Part shown: positions 55,852 to 64,000 of the stretch, in pieces
Numbering within the stretch: the first letter of the stretch is position 1
How the letters are laid out: every line of letters begins with the position of its first letter
Assembly (NCBI GenBank): GCA_036263655.1
Contig: DATAGP010000026.1
Location: 12,046 to 76,045 of the forward strand
Length of the DNA stretch: 64,000 bases
Reading direction: 5' to 3'
Origin: Schlegelella_A sp036263655
GTDB lineage: Bacteria > Pseudomonadota > Gammaproteobacteria > Burkholderiales > Burkholderiaceae_C
The notes under the pieces: model-generated
What the model was told of the DNA's origin: nothing
The model's input: the letters and a program-made list of their open reading frames with translations, nothing else
The model's database searches: none
Made by a program: the position numbers and the translations under genes

Positions 55852-58481
55852 CAGACCACGACGTTGACCAGGCGCCCCGGCACGACCTTGACGCGCTTCA
55901 CCGGCTGGCCTTCGGCGAACTTCGCGAACTCCGGGCTGGCGAGGGCGGCGTCCTCGATGCTGCGCTCGTCGGCGGCGGCAGCGACCTTGATCTTGCCGCG
56001 CAGCTTGCCGTTGATCTGCAGCATCAGCTCGATCTCGTCCTGCACCAGCGCCGCTTCGTCGACCAGCGGCCAGGGTGCATCGAGCAGCGGACCCAGCTCG
56101 GCGTCGAAGCCGAGCTCGTTCCAGAGCCGCCAGGTCGTGTGCGGGCAGACCGGGTACAGCACGCGCAGGAGGATGCCGAGACCTTCGCGCACGACGCTCG
56201 CGTCGGCCACTGAACCGGCCGCCCCCGCCGCATGCGCTTCCAGCGCGTTCAGCATCTTCTGCGCGCCGGAGACGACCGTGTTGTATTGCATTCGTTCGTA
56301 GTCGTAGCTGACCTGGCGCAGCAGCGAGTGCATCTCGTGGCGCAGCGGTCCGGCCCGGCCGCGCGGGCTCTGCTGCGCCGCCGGCGCGACGATGCGCTCG
56401 ACGTGCCGCCCGGCGAAGCTCCACAGGCGCTTGAGGAACCGGTTGGCGCCGGCCACGCCGGCGTTGTTCCAGTCGAGCGTCTGCTCCGGCGGCGACGCGA
56501 ACATCACGAACAGCCGCGCCGTGTCGGCGCCGTAGCGGTCGATCAGGTCCTGCGGGTCGACGCCGTTGCGCTCGGTCTTGCCCATCTTCAGCATGCCGCG
56601 GTACTCGACCGTGCTGCCGTCGCGGAGCCGGCCGGCCGAGGGACGGCCCTCGCTGCCGCCTTCGGGCGTCACTTCGTCGGGCGGGAAGTACTCGATGCCG
56701 CCCTGCGGCGTCGGCCGCGCCCAGACGTGGTTGAGGACCATGCCCTGGGTGAGCAGGCGCGTGAACGGCTCGTCGATCTCGACCAGCTTCAGGTCGCGCA
56801 TCACCTTGGTCCAGAAGCGCGCGTAGAGCAGGTGCAGGATCGCGTGCTCGATGCCGCCGATGTACTGGTCCATGGGCATCCAGTACTTCGTGCCTGGCCC
56901 GACCATCGCCGTCTCGAGCTGCGGGTCGCAGTAGCGCATGAAGTACCACGAGCTGTCCACGAAGGTGTCCATCGTGTCGGTCTCGCGCCGGGCCGGCCGG
57001 CCGCAGGACGGGCACGGCACGTTCAGGAACGCCGCGTCCCTGGCCAGCGGGTTGCCCGAGCCATCGGGAATCAGGTTCTCGGGCAGGACCACCGGCAGAT
57101 CCTTCTCGGGAACCGGCACGACGCCGCAAGCCTCGCAGTGGATGATCGGGATCGGCGTGCCCCAGTAGCGCTGGCGACTGATGCCCCAGTCGCGCAGGCG
57201 CCAGGTCGTCTGCTTGCCGCCCAGGCCCCGGTGCTCGAGGGCCGCTGCGACCGCGTCGACGGCCATTTCGTGGTCGAGGCCGCTGTACACGTCGGAGTTG
57301 ATCGTCACGGCGCCGTCCGTCCGTGCATACCACTCCTGCCACCGGTCGTACGAGAAGTGCTCGCCGTCGATGTGGATGACCTGGAGCAGATCGATCCCGT
57401 AGGTCCTGGCGAACTCGAAGTCGCGCTCGTCGTGCGCCGGCACGCCCATCACCGCGCCGTCACCGTAGCTGATGAGCACGTAGTTGCCGATCCAGAGCGG
57501 AATCGGCTCGTGACTCAGCGGGTGCTCGACGACGAGCCCGGTCGCGATGCCGCGCTTGGCCTGCGTCGCCAGCTCGGCTTCGGTGGTGCCGCCCGCCTTG
57601 CACGACGCCAGGAAGGCGGCCACTTCGGGGTTCGACGCGGCGGCATGGAGCGCCAGGGGGTGCTCCGGCGCGACGGCGCAGAAGGTCACGCCCATGATGG
57701 TGTCGGCGCGGGTGGTGAAGACGTAGAGGCGGCCGTCGCCGATGAGCTTGCCGTCGGCGCCGCGGATGCGATGCGGAAAGGCGAAGCGCACGCCCTCGCT
57801 GCGGCCGATCCAGTTCTCCTGCATCGTCTTGACGCGCTCCGGCCAGCCCGGCAGGCCCGTCCTCACGTGCTCCAGCAGCTCTTCGGCGTACTGCGTGATC
57901 TTCAGGTAGTAGCCCGGGATCTCGCGCTTCTCGACGATGGCGTTGGAGCGCCAGCCGCGGCCCTCGATGACCTGCTCGTTGGCGAGGACCGTCTGGTCGA
58001 CCGGATCCCAGTTGACGGTCTGCGTGCGCCGCTCGGCGATGCCGGCCTCGAGCATCTTCAGGAACATCCACTGGTTCCACTTGTAGTAGCCCGGATCGCA
58101 GGTGGCGATCTCGCGGCTCCAGTCGATGGCCAGTCCCATCGCCTGCATCTGCGCCTTCATCGCGGCGATGTTGTCGCGCGTCCACTTCGCGGGCGGCACG
58201 CCGTTCTTCATCGCCGCGTTCTCGGCCGGCAGGCCGAAGGCATCCCAGCCCATCGGCATGAGCACGTTCATGCCGGTCATGCGCAGGTGGCGGGCCAGCA
58301 TGTCGTTGATGGTGTAGTTGCGCACGTGGCCCATGTGCAGCCGCCCGCTCGGGTACGGCAGCATGGAGCAGGCATAGAACTTCGGGCGCTCGGCGTCTTC
58401 GGTGACGCGGTAGACCGCACCGGCAGCCCACGCCGCCTGGGCGCTCTGCTCGATCTCGCGGGGGTCGAAATCGGCTCTCAT
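55851..58481 (-). CDS. leuS: Leucyl-tRNA synthetase
   Basis: 876-residue class Ia synthetase. The HIGH motif is HMGH in PYPSGRLHMGHVRNYTIND. The editing domain (about 220-420) includes MGVPAHDERDFEFA. A zinc-type ribbon is partly kept (CEACGVVPVP ... CPSCGRPARR). The KMSKS motif is altered: residues 632-636 read KMGKT and continue ERNGVDPQDL, where most bacteria have KMSKS with KNNGVDP. KMGKS variants occur in related betaproteobacteria, so it is likely functional. It is transcribed from a TATAAT promoter at 58508-58513. Confidence 0.97.
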   Translation of the reverse strand: MRADFDPREIEQSAQAAWAAGAVYRVTEDAERPKFYACSMLPYPSGRLHMGHVRNYTINDMLARHLRMTGMNVLMPMGWDAFGLPAENAAMKNGVPPAKWTRDNIAAMKAQMQAMGLAIDWSREIATCDPGYYKWNQWMFLKMLEAGIAERRTQTVNWDPVDQTVLANEQVIEGRGWRSNAIVEKREIPGYYLKITQYAEELLEHVRTGLPGWPERVKTMQENWIGRSEGVRFAFPHRIRGADGKLIGDGRLYVFTTRADTIMGVTFCAVAPEHPLALHAAASNPEVAAFLASCKAGGTTEAELATQAKRGIATGLVVEHPLSHEPIPLWIGNYVLISYGDGAVMGVPAHDERDFEFARTYGIDLLQVIHIDGEHFSYDRWQEWYARTDGAVTINSDVYSGLDHEMAVDAVAAALEHRGLGGKQTTWRLRDWGISRQRYWGTPIPIIHCEACGVVPVPEKDLPVVLPENLIPDGSGNPLARDAAFLNVPCPSCGRPARRETDTMDTFVDSSWYFMRYCDPQLETAMVGPGTKYWMPMDQYIGGIEHAILHLLYARFWTKVMRDLKLVEIDEPFTRLLTQGMVLNHVWARPTPQGGIEYFPPDEVTPEGGSEGRPSAGRLRDGSTVEYRGMLKMGKTERNGVDPQDLIDRYGADTARLFVMFASPPEQTLDWNNAGVAGANRFLKRLWSFAGRHVERIVAPAAQQSPRGRAGPLRHEMHSLLRQVSYDYERMQYNTVVSGAQKMLNALEAHAAGAAGSVADASVVREGLGILLRVLYPVCPHTTWRLWNELGFDAELGPLLDAPWPLVDEAALVQDEIELMLQINGKLRGKIKVAAAADERSIEDAALASPEFAKFAEGQPVKRVKVVPGRLVNVVV

Positions 58482-58507
58482 GCGGGCGCTCGGTGTGGCA
58501 TCGACGA

Positions 58508-58513
58508 ATTATA
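58508..58513 (-). promoter_or_regulatory. Consensus -10 box of the leuS-lptE-holA operon
   Basis: The minus strand reads a perfect TATAAT in an otherwise GC-rich leader, 26 bases before the leuS ATG. Transcription would start near 58501, leaving a leader of about 20 bases. The hexamer 17 bases upstream (AACGAG) is a poor -35. Confidence 0.55.
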
Positions 58514-58650
58514 GAAAGCGGCCCTCGCGACTCGTTGTTCGCAGGGCACAGGCGCTCGCCCGTTCAGGTGCTGCCGGCCCCCGCGGAGGCGATCGACGGT
58601 GGCCTCGTCGACGACGAGCATCGATGCCCCGTCACCCCCAAGGACATCCC

Positions 58651-59496
58651 ATGCCGCTCGCCCACCGACACTGCACGCGTCGCGCCGCCCTCGTCGCCAT
58701 CGCGGCATCCGCGTGGCCGACCGCCGCATCCGCCGCGCCCCTGCTGGCGGCGACCTGCCCCGACGGTCTCGATCCGGCGCCCTACCTGGTCAGCGAGAAG
58801 TACGACGGCGTGCGTGCCTTGTGGGACGGGCGCGTGCTGCGCCATCGCAGCGGCCGCGTCGTCGATGCGCCGGAGGCGTTTCGCGCGGCGCTGCCGTCCT
58901 GCGCGCTGGACGGCGAGCTGTGGCTCGGGCGCGGCCGCTTCGACGCGCTCTCGTCGATCGTCCGCAGGGCGCCCGCGGGCCCGGAGCCATGGGCCGGCGT
59001 GCAGTACAGGGTCTTCGAGCTCCCAGGCGCCGGCGGCACGTTCGCCGAGCGCGCCCTGGCGCTGGCGGAGCTCGCGCGCCGCGCCGGAGCGCCCGTGCAT
59101 GCGGTGGACCAGGGACGGGTCGCGGACCGCGCGGCCCTGCAGCGCCGCCTCGCCGAGGTCGTCGCCGCCGGCGGCGAGGGACTCATGCTGCACCTGGCGT
59201 CGGCGGCGGAGGCCAGCGGCCGCCAGCAGGTGCTGCTGAAGCTGAAGCCGCAGCTCGACACCGAAGCGACCGTGATCGGCCACCGCCCCGGACGCGGCAA
59301 GTACGCCGGGCTCGTCGGGGCGCTCGCCGTGCAGACGGCGGACGGGGTCCGCTTCCTTCTCGGCACCGGGCTCAGCGACGAACTCCGGCGAGCGCCGCCG
59401 CCCGTCGGCAGCGTCGTCACCTTCCGCTACCGCGACCGCACACCGGCGGGCGTGCCGCGTTTCGCCAGCTACCTCCGAATGCACGAGGCATTCTGA
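58651..59496 (+). CDS. Exported ATP-dependent DNA ligase (LigE-like minimal ligase)
   Basis: A 281-residue minimal ligase. A signal peptide (RRAALVAIAASAWPTAASA) points to the periplasm. The nucleotidyl-transfer Lys50 is in SEKYDGVRALWDG. Motif III-like ALDGELWLGRGRF, motif IV-like GEGLMLHL, and the oligonucleotide-binding part with LLKLKPQLDTEATVIGH (motif V) follow. There are no extra domains, unlike LigD or LigB. Such exported ligases are suggested to repair DNA during uptake; no competence gene is nearby. ATG at 58651 gives the best signal peptide; ATG at 58624 is an alternative. The 169-base gap before it holds the leuS promoter and nothing else I recognise. Confidence 0.88.
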   Translation: MPLAHRHCTRRAALVAIAASAWPTAASAAPLLAATCPDGLDPAPYLVSEKYDGVRALWDGRVLRHRSGRVVDAPEAFRAALPSCALDGELWLGRGRFDALSSIVRRAPAGPEPWAGVQYRVFELPGAGGTFAERALALAELARRAGAPVHAVDQGRVADRAALQRRLAEVVAAGGEGLMLHLASAAEASGRQQVLLKLKPQLDTEATVIGHRPGRGKYAGLVGALAVQTADGVRFLLGTGLSDELRRAPPPVGSVVTFRYRDRTPAGVPRFASYLRMHEAF

Positions 59497-59523
59497 GAAC
59501 GCGCGCCTCAGCCCGCCTCGCCG

Positions 59524-59955
<432 letters not shown>

Positions 59956-59995
59956 CGCTAGCGGTTCCGGCGCGTGCGGGGGCGAGCGCGCTGCA

Positions 59996-60643
59996 TCACT
60001 TGGTGTCGACGATCATCTCGCGCAGGTCGTGCGCGAAGCCCTCGAGCTCGGCCTCGCTCGCCGCGACGCGCTTGCCGAAGATGTTGTAGGCGAGCACGGC
60101 CGGGATGGCGACGGCGAGTCCGGCCGCGGTCATGACCAGGGCTTCGCCCACCGGCCCGGACACCCGCTCGATCGTGATCGAGCCGGCCGCCGAGATGCTG
60201 AGCAGCGCGTGATAGATGCCCCAGACGGTGCCGAACAGCCCGATGAAGGGCGCCGTGCTGCCGATCGAGGCGAGCAGCACCTGACCGAACTGCAGCTGCC
60301 CCAGCACCCCGTGCAGGGCATCGCGCAGGCGCCGGGTCAGCTGCGAGTCGGCGTGGCCGCGCGACTCCAGGGTGCCGCTCGGCGGCACCGTCACCGCCGC
60401 ATCGACGAGCGGCCGCAGCACGCCCTCCCGGTCGAACGCCGACAGCTGCTCGCGACCGACGTCGAACGAGGGGGCGGCCCAGAAGGCGGCGACGGCGCGC
60501 TGCAGGTCGACGTGGACGCGGCGGAGCAGCCAGCCCTTCCAGAAGATCACCACCCAGGCGCTCACCGACATGAGCAGGAGCAGGACGGCAACGCTGCGCG
60601 TGATGGCGTCGCCCTGCGACCAGAAGGTGGAAAAGCCGGTCAT
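59996..60643 (-). CDS. exbB: Biopolymer transport protein ExbB/TolQ family
   Basis: A 215-residue MotA/TolQ/ExbB channel protein. Three transmembrane segments: around residues 14-35 (SVAVLLLLMSVSAWVVIFW), then FGQVLLASIGSTAPFIGLFGTVWGIYHALLSI, and VGEALVMTAAGLAVAIPAVLAYNIFGKRV, with the conserved Thr/Gly/Pro that surround the ExbD helix. ATG at 60643 is chosen because GGAGG lies nine bases ahead; TTG at 60652 is too close to it. The ATG overlaps the dapB stop. Confidence 0.92.
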   Translation of the reverse strand: MTGFSTFWSQGDAITRSVAVLLLLMSVSAWVVIFWKGWLLRRVHVDLQRAVAAFWAAPSFDVGREQLSAFDREGVLRPLVDAAVTVPPSGTLESRGHADSQLTRRLRDALHGVLGQLQFGQVLLASIGSTAPFIGLFGTVWGIYHALLSISAAGSITIERVSGPVGEALVMTAAGLAVAIPAVLAYNIFGKRVAASEAELEGFAHDLREMIVDTK

Positions 60644-61488
60644 GGGTGGCAAGCCTCCGCGCCGGCCGCCTCGAGGCCGAGAACCTGGTCCATGCCGAAC
60701 AGCCCCGAGCGGCGACCGGCGAGGAAGCGCGCCGCGCGCAAGCTGCCGTCGGCATACGTCGCGCGGCTGCTCGAGCGGTGCGTGATCTCGATGCGCTCGC
60801 CGCTGCCCGCGAACAGCACGGTGTGGTCGCCGACGATGTCGCCGCCGCGCAGCGAGGCGAAGCCGATCGAGCCCGGCCGGCGCAGGCCGTTGCGGTCGTA
60901 CGCCGCGGCGGACTCGAGCGAGCGCCCTTGCGCGGCCGCGATCACCTCGCCCATCTTCAGGGCCGTGCCGCTCGGCGCATCGACCTTGTGCCGATGGTGC
61001 GCCTCGACGATCTCGATGTCGAAGCCCTCGGCCAGGGCCCGGCCCGCGACCTCGAGCAGCTTCAGCACGACGTTGACGCCGACGCTCATGTTCGGCGCCA
61101 TGACGATCGCCGTGTGCTCGGCGTGGGCGGCGATCTGTGCCTTCTGCGCCGCGTCGAAGCCGGTGGTGCCGATCACCGCCGCGACGCCGAGCTCGCGGCA
61201 GAGCGCCAGGTGCGCCAGGGTGCCCTCGGGCCGGGTGAAGTCGATCAGGACGTCGGCGCCGGCGAGCGCGACGCGCGGATCGCCCACCACCCGGACACCG
61301 CTCGGACGCCCGAGGAAGGCGCCCGCATCGCTGCCGATTTCGGCGCTGCCCGGCACGTCGAAGGCGCCCGAGAGCACCAGGTCCGGGCTGGCGACCACCG
61401 CCTCGATGATCGTTCGGCCCATCCGCCCCGACGCGCCCGCCACGGCGATGCGCCGACGCTCACCGGGCGAGCGGGCACCGGCCGTCAT
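60640..61488 (-). CDS. dapB: 4-hydroxy-tetrahydrodipicolinate reductase
   Basis: Second committed step of lysine/diaminopimelate synthesis. 282 residues: the nucleotide fold VAGASGRMGRTIIEAV, TRPEGTLAHLALC, GTTGF, APNMSVGVNVVLKLLEVAG, and the catalytic EAHHRHKVDAPSGTALKMGE. An N-terminal extension of about 12 residues precedes the core. It is linked by ATGA overlaps to bamE before and exbB after. Confidence 0.97.
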   Translation of the reverse strand: MTAGARSPGERRRIAVAGASGRMGRTIIEAVVASPDLVLSGAFDVPGSAEIGSDAGAFLGRPSGVRVVGDPRVALAGADVLIDFTRPEGTLAHLALCRELGVAAVIGTTGFDAAQKAQIAAHAEHTAIVMAPNMSVGVNVVLKLLEVAGRALAEGFDIEIVEAHHRHKVDAPSGTALKMGEVIAAAQGRSLESAAAYDRNGLRRPGSIGFASLRGGDIVGDHTVLFAGSGERIEITHRSSSRATYADGSLRAARFLAGRRSGLFGMDQVLGLEAAGAEACHP

Positions 61489-62036
61489 GAGCTCGGCTCG
61501 AGCGGCGGATAGGTGCGGACGGGAGCGGGCGGCACGGGATCGGGCGCGGGCGGGCGGGCCGGCGTCGGCAGGTTCTTGACCTGCTCGTCCGTCAGCACGA
61601 GGGGCGGCGCGTTGCGCGAGGTCTTGAAGGTGTCGATCGAGGCCACGAACTCCCGCTCGCTCGGCAGCTCGCCGCCGGTATCGACACTTTCCAGCAGGTC
61701 GCCCTTGAACCGCACGACGACGCGGCGCAGCTGGGGCGCGGCGCCTTGCCGGCGGATCGTGAAGACGTAGTCCCAGCGGTCGGCGTGGAACAGGTCGGTG
61801 AGCAGCGGCGAGCCGAGCACGTCGCGGACCTGCGCACGCGTCAGGCCGGGCCTGATCAGCGCCGCCTGCTCGCTGGTGATGACGTTGCCCTGCACGACCT
61901 CGATGCGATAGGGGGTGATCACGCCGAGGAAACTGTCGGCGGACTGCAAGGACTGGCAGCCCCCGAGCACGATGGTCGACAGGCACAGAAGGAGGCTTGC
62001 CCGCCGGGCGGGAAGCGATGACACGGAAGACACCAT
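61485..62036 (-). CDS. bamE: Outer-membrane assembly lipoprotein BamE
   Basis: An accessory lipoprotein of the beta-barrel assembly machine. 183 residues with lipobox VLGGC (Cys27), then the SmpA/OmlA core (ITPYRIEVVQGNVITSEQAALIRPGLTRAQVRDVLGSPLLTDLFHADRWDYVFTIRR). A Pro-rich tail (PTPARPPAPDPVPPAPVRTYPP) extends it beyond the usual length. It is divergent from fur and leads bamE-dapB-exbB-exbD. Confidence 0.95.
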   Translation of the reverse strand: MVSSVSSLPARRASLLLCLSTIVLGGCQSLQSADSFLGVITPYRIEVVQGNVITSEQAALIRPGLTRAQVRDVLGSPLLTDLFHADRWDYVFTIRRQGAAPQLRRVVVRFKGDLLESVDTGGELPSEREFVASIDTFKTSRNAPPLVLTDEQVKNLPTPARPPAPDPVPPAPVRTYPPLEPSS

Positions 62037-62132
62037 GGACAGCGACAGCGAGCGCGCGAAGGCGTCCCAAGCTCGTATGATGAAAGCGATTCTACCGGCG
62101 CCCCGCAGGCGTCGCGAGCGATCCGCACTGCC

Positions 62133-62561
62133 ATGACCCACGCCGAAGAACTGAAGAACAGCGGCCTCAAGGCGACGCTGCCGCGCATCAAGGTCCTGGA
62201 GGTGTTCCAGAACACCCGCCAGCGGCACATGAGCGCCGAGGACGTGTTCCGCGTCCTTCTCGCCGAGCACGCCGACATCGGCCTGGCCACCGTCTACCGC
62301 GTGCTGATGCAGTTCGAGCAGGCCGGCCTTCTGTCGCGCAATCACTTCGAGAGCGGCAAGGCCGTGTTCGAGCTGAACGAGGGCAAGCACCACGACCACC
62401 TGGTCTGCGTCGACTGCGGCCGTGTCGAGGAATTCTTCGATGCCGAGATCGAGCGGCGGCAGAAGAGCATCGCCGCGACCCGCGGCTACGAGCTGCAGGA
62501 CCACGCCCTGGCGCTCTACGCCGCCTGCACCAAGAAGAACTGTCCCTACCGGAACAAGTAG
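62133..62561 (+). CDS. fur: Ferric uptake regulator Fur
   Basis: An iron-responsive repressor, 142 residues. The winged-helix domain contains GLKATLPRIKVLEVF and the recognition helix ADIGLATVYRVLMQFEQAGLL. Metal sites include HHDHLVCVDCGRVEEFFD and the C-terminal ALYAACTKKNCPYRNK. A possible -10, TATGAT (62076-62081), precedes it; I see no clear Fur box in the 96-base gap, so autoregulation is not evident. Confidence 0.96.
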   Translation: MTHAEELKNSGLKATLPRIKVLEVFQNTRQRHMSAEDVFRVLLAEHADIGLATVYRVLMQFEQAGLLSRNHFESGKAVFELNEGKHHDHLVCVDCGRVEEFFDAEIERRQKSIAATRGYELQDHALALYAACTKKNCPYRNK

Positions 62562-62564
62562 CGG

Positions 62565-63515
62565 CTACTCGGCCTTGCCGAGCGCCTTGTGGTGGCGCTC
62601 GATGAATTCCGCGTAGGTGTCGATGCCGCGCAGCTGGAGGATGGTGTTGCGGACCGCCGCCTCGACCAGCACCGCCAGGTTGCGGCCGGCATCGACGGCG
62701 ATCACCGTCATGCGCACCGGCACGCCGAGGATGTCTTCGTTGAGCGGCTCGTAGGGCAGCCGCTCGAAGTCGCGGTCCATGGTCTCCTTGCGGACCAGGT
62801 GGACGATCAGCTTCAGGCGCATCTTCCGCCGCACCGCGGTCTCGCCGAAGATCGCCTTGATGTCGAGCAGGCCGATGCCGCGCACCTCGAGCAGGTTGGC
62901 GAGCAGCTCGGGACAGCGGCCCTCGAGCGCCGTCTGCGACACCCGGTACAGGTCCACCGCATCGTCGGCGACGAGGCCGTGGCCGCGCGAGATGAGCTCG
63001 AGGCCGAGCTCGCTCTTGCCGAGGCCGGATTCGCCGGTGAGCAGCACGCCGAGGCCGAGGATGTCCATGAAGACGCCGTGCCGCGTCGTGCGCTCGGCGA
63101 AGTGCTGCGACAGGTAGCCGCGCACGACGTCGATCACGTGCCCGGCCGATTCCTCGGTGACGAAGAGCGGGATGTCGGCGCGATCGCAGAGGGCGACGAG
63201 GCGATCCGGCGGCACCTGCCCGTCGGCGCAGATCAGCACCGGCGGCTCGAGCGTGACGATGCGCGCGATGCGCCGCTCGGTGACGTCCGCCGGCCCGGCG
63301 TTCAGGTAGGCGACCTCGCGTCGGCCGACGATCTGGACCCGGTTCGGATGGATGTAATTCAGGTAGCCGACCAGGTCGGCCGCCGACCTGGCGTCGCGCA
63401 CCGCCGCCTCGTCGAAGTGGCGCTCGGGGTGGGCATGGCCGGCGATCCACTGCCAGTGCAGGGTGGTCCGGAATTCCTCGAACAGCGCCTCGGCGCTGAT
63501 GACCGTCGGCTTCAT
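62565..63515 (-). CDS. hprK: HPr kinase/phosphorylase
   Basis: Phosphorylates and dephosphorylates a serine of HPr/NPr. 316 residues: N-terminal domain, then the P-loop GESGLGKSELGLELI, the Asp pair in GLVADDAVDLY, and the family signature LLEVRGIGLLDIKAIFGE in the C-terminal half. In betaproteobacteria it works in an incomplete phosphotransferase system with ptsN. It is 46 bases downstream of ptsN and ends three bases from the convergent fur stop. Confidence 0.96.
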   Translation of the reverse strand: MKPTVISAEALFEEFRTTLHWQWIAGHAHPERHFDEAAVRDARSAADLVGYLNYIHPNRVQIVGRREVAYLNAGPADVTERRIARIVTLEPPVLICADGQVPPDRLVALCDRADIPLFVTEESAGHVIDVVRGYLSQHFAERTTRHGVFMDILGLGVLLTGESGLGKSELGLELISRGHGLVADDAVDLYRVSQTALEGRCPELLANLLEVRGIGLLDIKAIFGETAVRRKMRLKLIVHLVRKETMDRDFERLPYEPLNEDILGVPVRMTVIAVDAGRNLAVLVEAAVRNTILQLRGIDTYAEFIERHHKALGKAE

Positions 63516-63561
63516 CGACCACGCCCCGGCCGCGTCGGCGCTCGCCGCGCCGCGCTCTTCC

Positions 63562-64000
63562 TTAGGCGACCGATTTCAGCGGTTCCCACGCGGCGATGAT
63601 CTCGTGCACCGCGGCCGCATCGGCTTCCGTCTTCAGGCGCTCGCGCAGCGTGCGGTCGGACAGCATCTCGGCGATCTCCGAGAGGATCTCCAGGTGCCGC
63701 TGCGTCGCCGCCTCGGGAACGAGCAGGAAGATGAGGAGGCCGACCGGCTCGTCGTCGGGCGCGTCGAACGCGATGGGCTGGCGCACCCGGAGGACGGCGG
63801 CAAGCGGATTCTTCAACCCCTTGATGCGACCGTGCGGGATGGCCACGCCGTGCCCCAGCCCGGTTGAGCCGAGGCGCTCGCGGGCGAACAGGTTGTCGGT
63901 GACGGTGGCGCGGGCGATCGAGTGCTGGTTCTCGAACAACAGGCCGGCCTGCTCGAAGACCCGCTTCTTGCTGGACGCGTCGACGTCCACGGACACGTTG
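63562..64000 (-). CDS. ptsN: Nitrogen-PTS EIIA protein PtsN (5' end cut by window edge)
   Basis: A regulatory EIIA-type phosphocarrier. The visible 145 codons lack only the first 15 or so residues; the reading frame is open through 64000. SSKKRVFEQAGLLFENQHSIARATVTDNLFARERLGSTGLGHGVAIPHGRIKGLKNP contains the phospho-accepting His in AIPHGR. The block LLIFLLVPEAATQRHLEILSEIAEMLSDRTLRERL ends the fold. In relatives the upstream gene is hpf, then rpoN, which is the gene that opens this window at position 1. Confidence 0.95.
   Translation of the reverse strand, partial: NVSVDVDASSKKRVFEQAGLLFENQHSIARATVTDNLFARERLGSTGLGHGVAIPHGRIKGLKNPLAAVLRVRQPIAFDAPDDEPVGLLIFLLVPEAATQRHLEILSEIAEMLSDRTLRERLKTEADAAAVHEIIAAWEPLKSVA

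Noticed and set aside
62036..62133. A Fur box in the fur-bamE gap
   Set aside because: No stretch resembles the GATAAT-repeat operator; only isolated -10-like hexamers are present.

Overview
The window is very GC-rich, densely coded chromosomal DNA of a betaproteobacterium. It is most likely from the Burkholderiales, in the Rubrivivax/Leptothrix/Comamonadaceae neighbourhood. Evidence is the linked metX-metW pair, fur divergent from bamE next to hprK-ptsN, the rpoN-lptB-lptA cluster, lptD-surA-rsmA, the NADP-type malic enzyme fused to a phosphotransacetylase-like domain, a trimeric porin of the Burkholderiales type, and strong G/C third-position use with many GTG/TTG starts and ATGA overlaps. 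I see no tRNA, rRNA, CRISPR array, insertion sequence or prophage. Every gene-free gap is shorter than 300 bases.

Layout. Positions 1-5163 (minus strand): argS, a SPOR protein, dsbA, lptA, lptB and the start of rpoN. 5286-8095 (plus): a Ser/Thr kinase fused to a cyclic-nucleotide-binding domain, a PsiF-repeat protein and a methyltransferase. 8158-14398 (plus): haloacid dehalogenase, malate synthase A, a geranylgeranyl-reductase-like flavoprotein, a YafJ-type amidotransferase and an M14 carboxypeptidase. 14402-18281: a porin, divergent from a two-subunit molybdenum hydroxylase of the isoquinoline 1-oxidoreductase type. 18303-23778 (minus): purB, pyrF and a hybrid histidine kinase. 23866-29818: glutathione transferase, FMN glutamate-synthase-like protein, a haloacetate dehalogenase with a complete active site, glutaminase, metX and metW. 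29965-35908 (plus): a complete tripartite RND efflux operon. 36046-42905: a vanadium-haloperoxidase/PAP2-like protein, a DUF218 protein, a dienoyl-CoA-isomerase-like crotonase, an alpha/beta hydrolase, an M20 peptidase and a large flavoprotein. 42975-48658: amgK divergent from lptD-surA-rsmA. 48659-49790: a secreted barnase-type ribonuclease with its barstar-type inhibitor. 49809-54262: malic enzyme, thiL, pgpA, pncC. 54269-58481 (minus): leuS, lptE, holA. 58651-64000: an exported ATP-dependent DNA ligase, a bamE-dapB-exbB-exbD operon, fur, hprK and most of ptsN.

How the genes work together. Envelope assembly recurs: LptA, LptB, LptD, LptE, BamE, SurA, DsbA and ExbBD are all here, but LptC is missing from its usual place beside lptA. 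A C2/halogen theme also appears. A type II haloacid dehalogenase is translationally coupled to malate synthase, and a second haloacetate dehalogenase of another fold lies about 17 kb away; both would yield glycolate, whose oxidation product glyoxylate is the malate synthase substrate.

Two points deserve most attention. First, the window begins inside rpoN and ends inside ptsN, which are normally two genes apart in one operon, so the source may be a roughly 65-66 kb circle or tandem duplication. Second, the ribonuclease/inhibitor pair sits under its own recognisable promoter between housekeeping genes.
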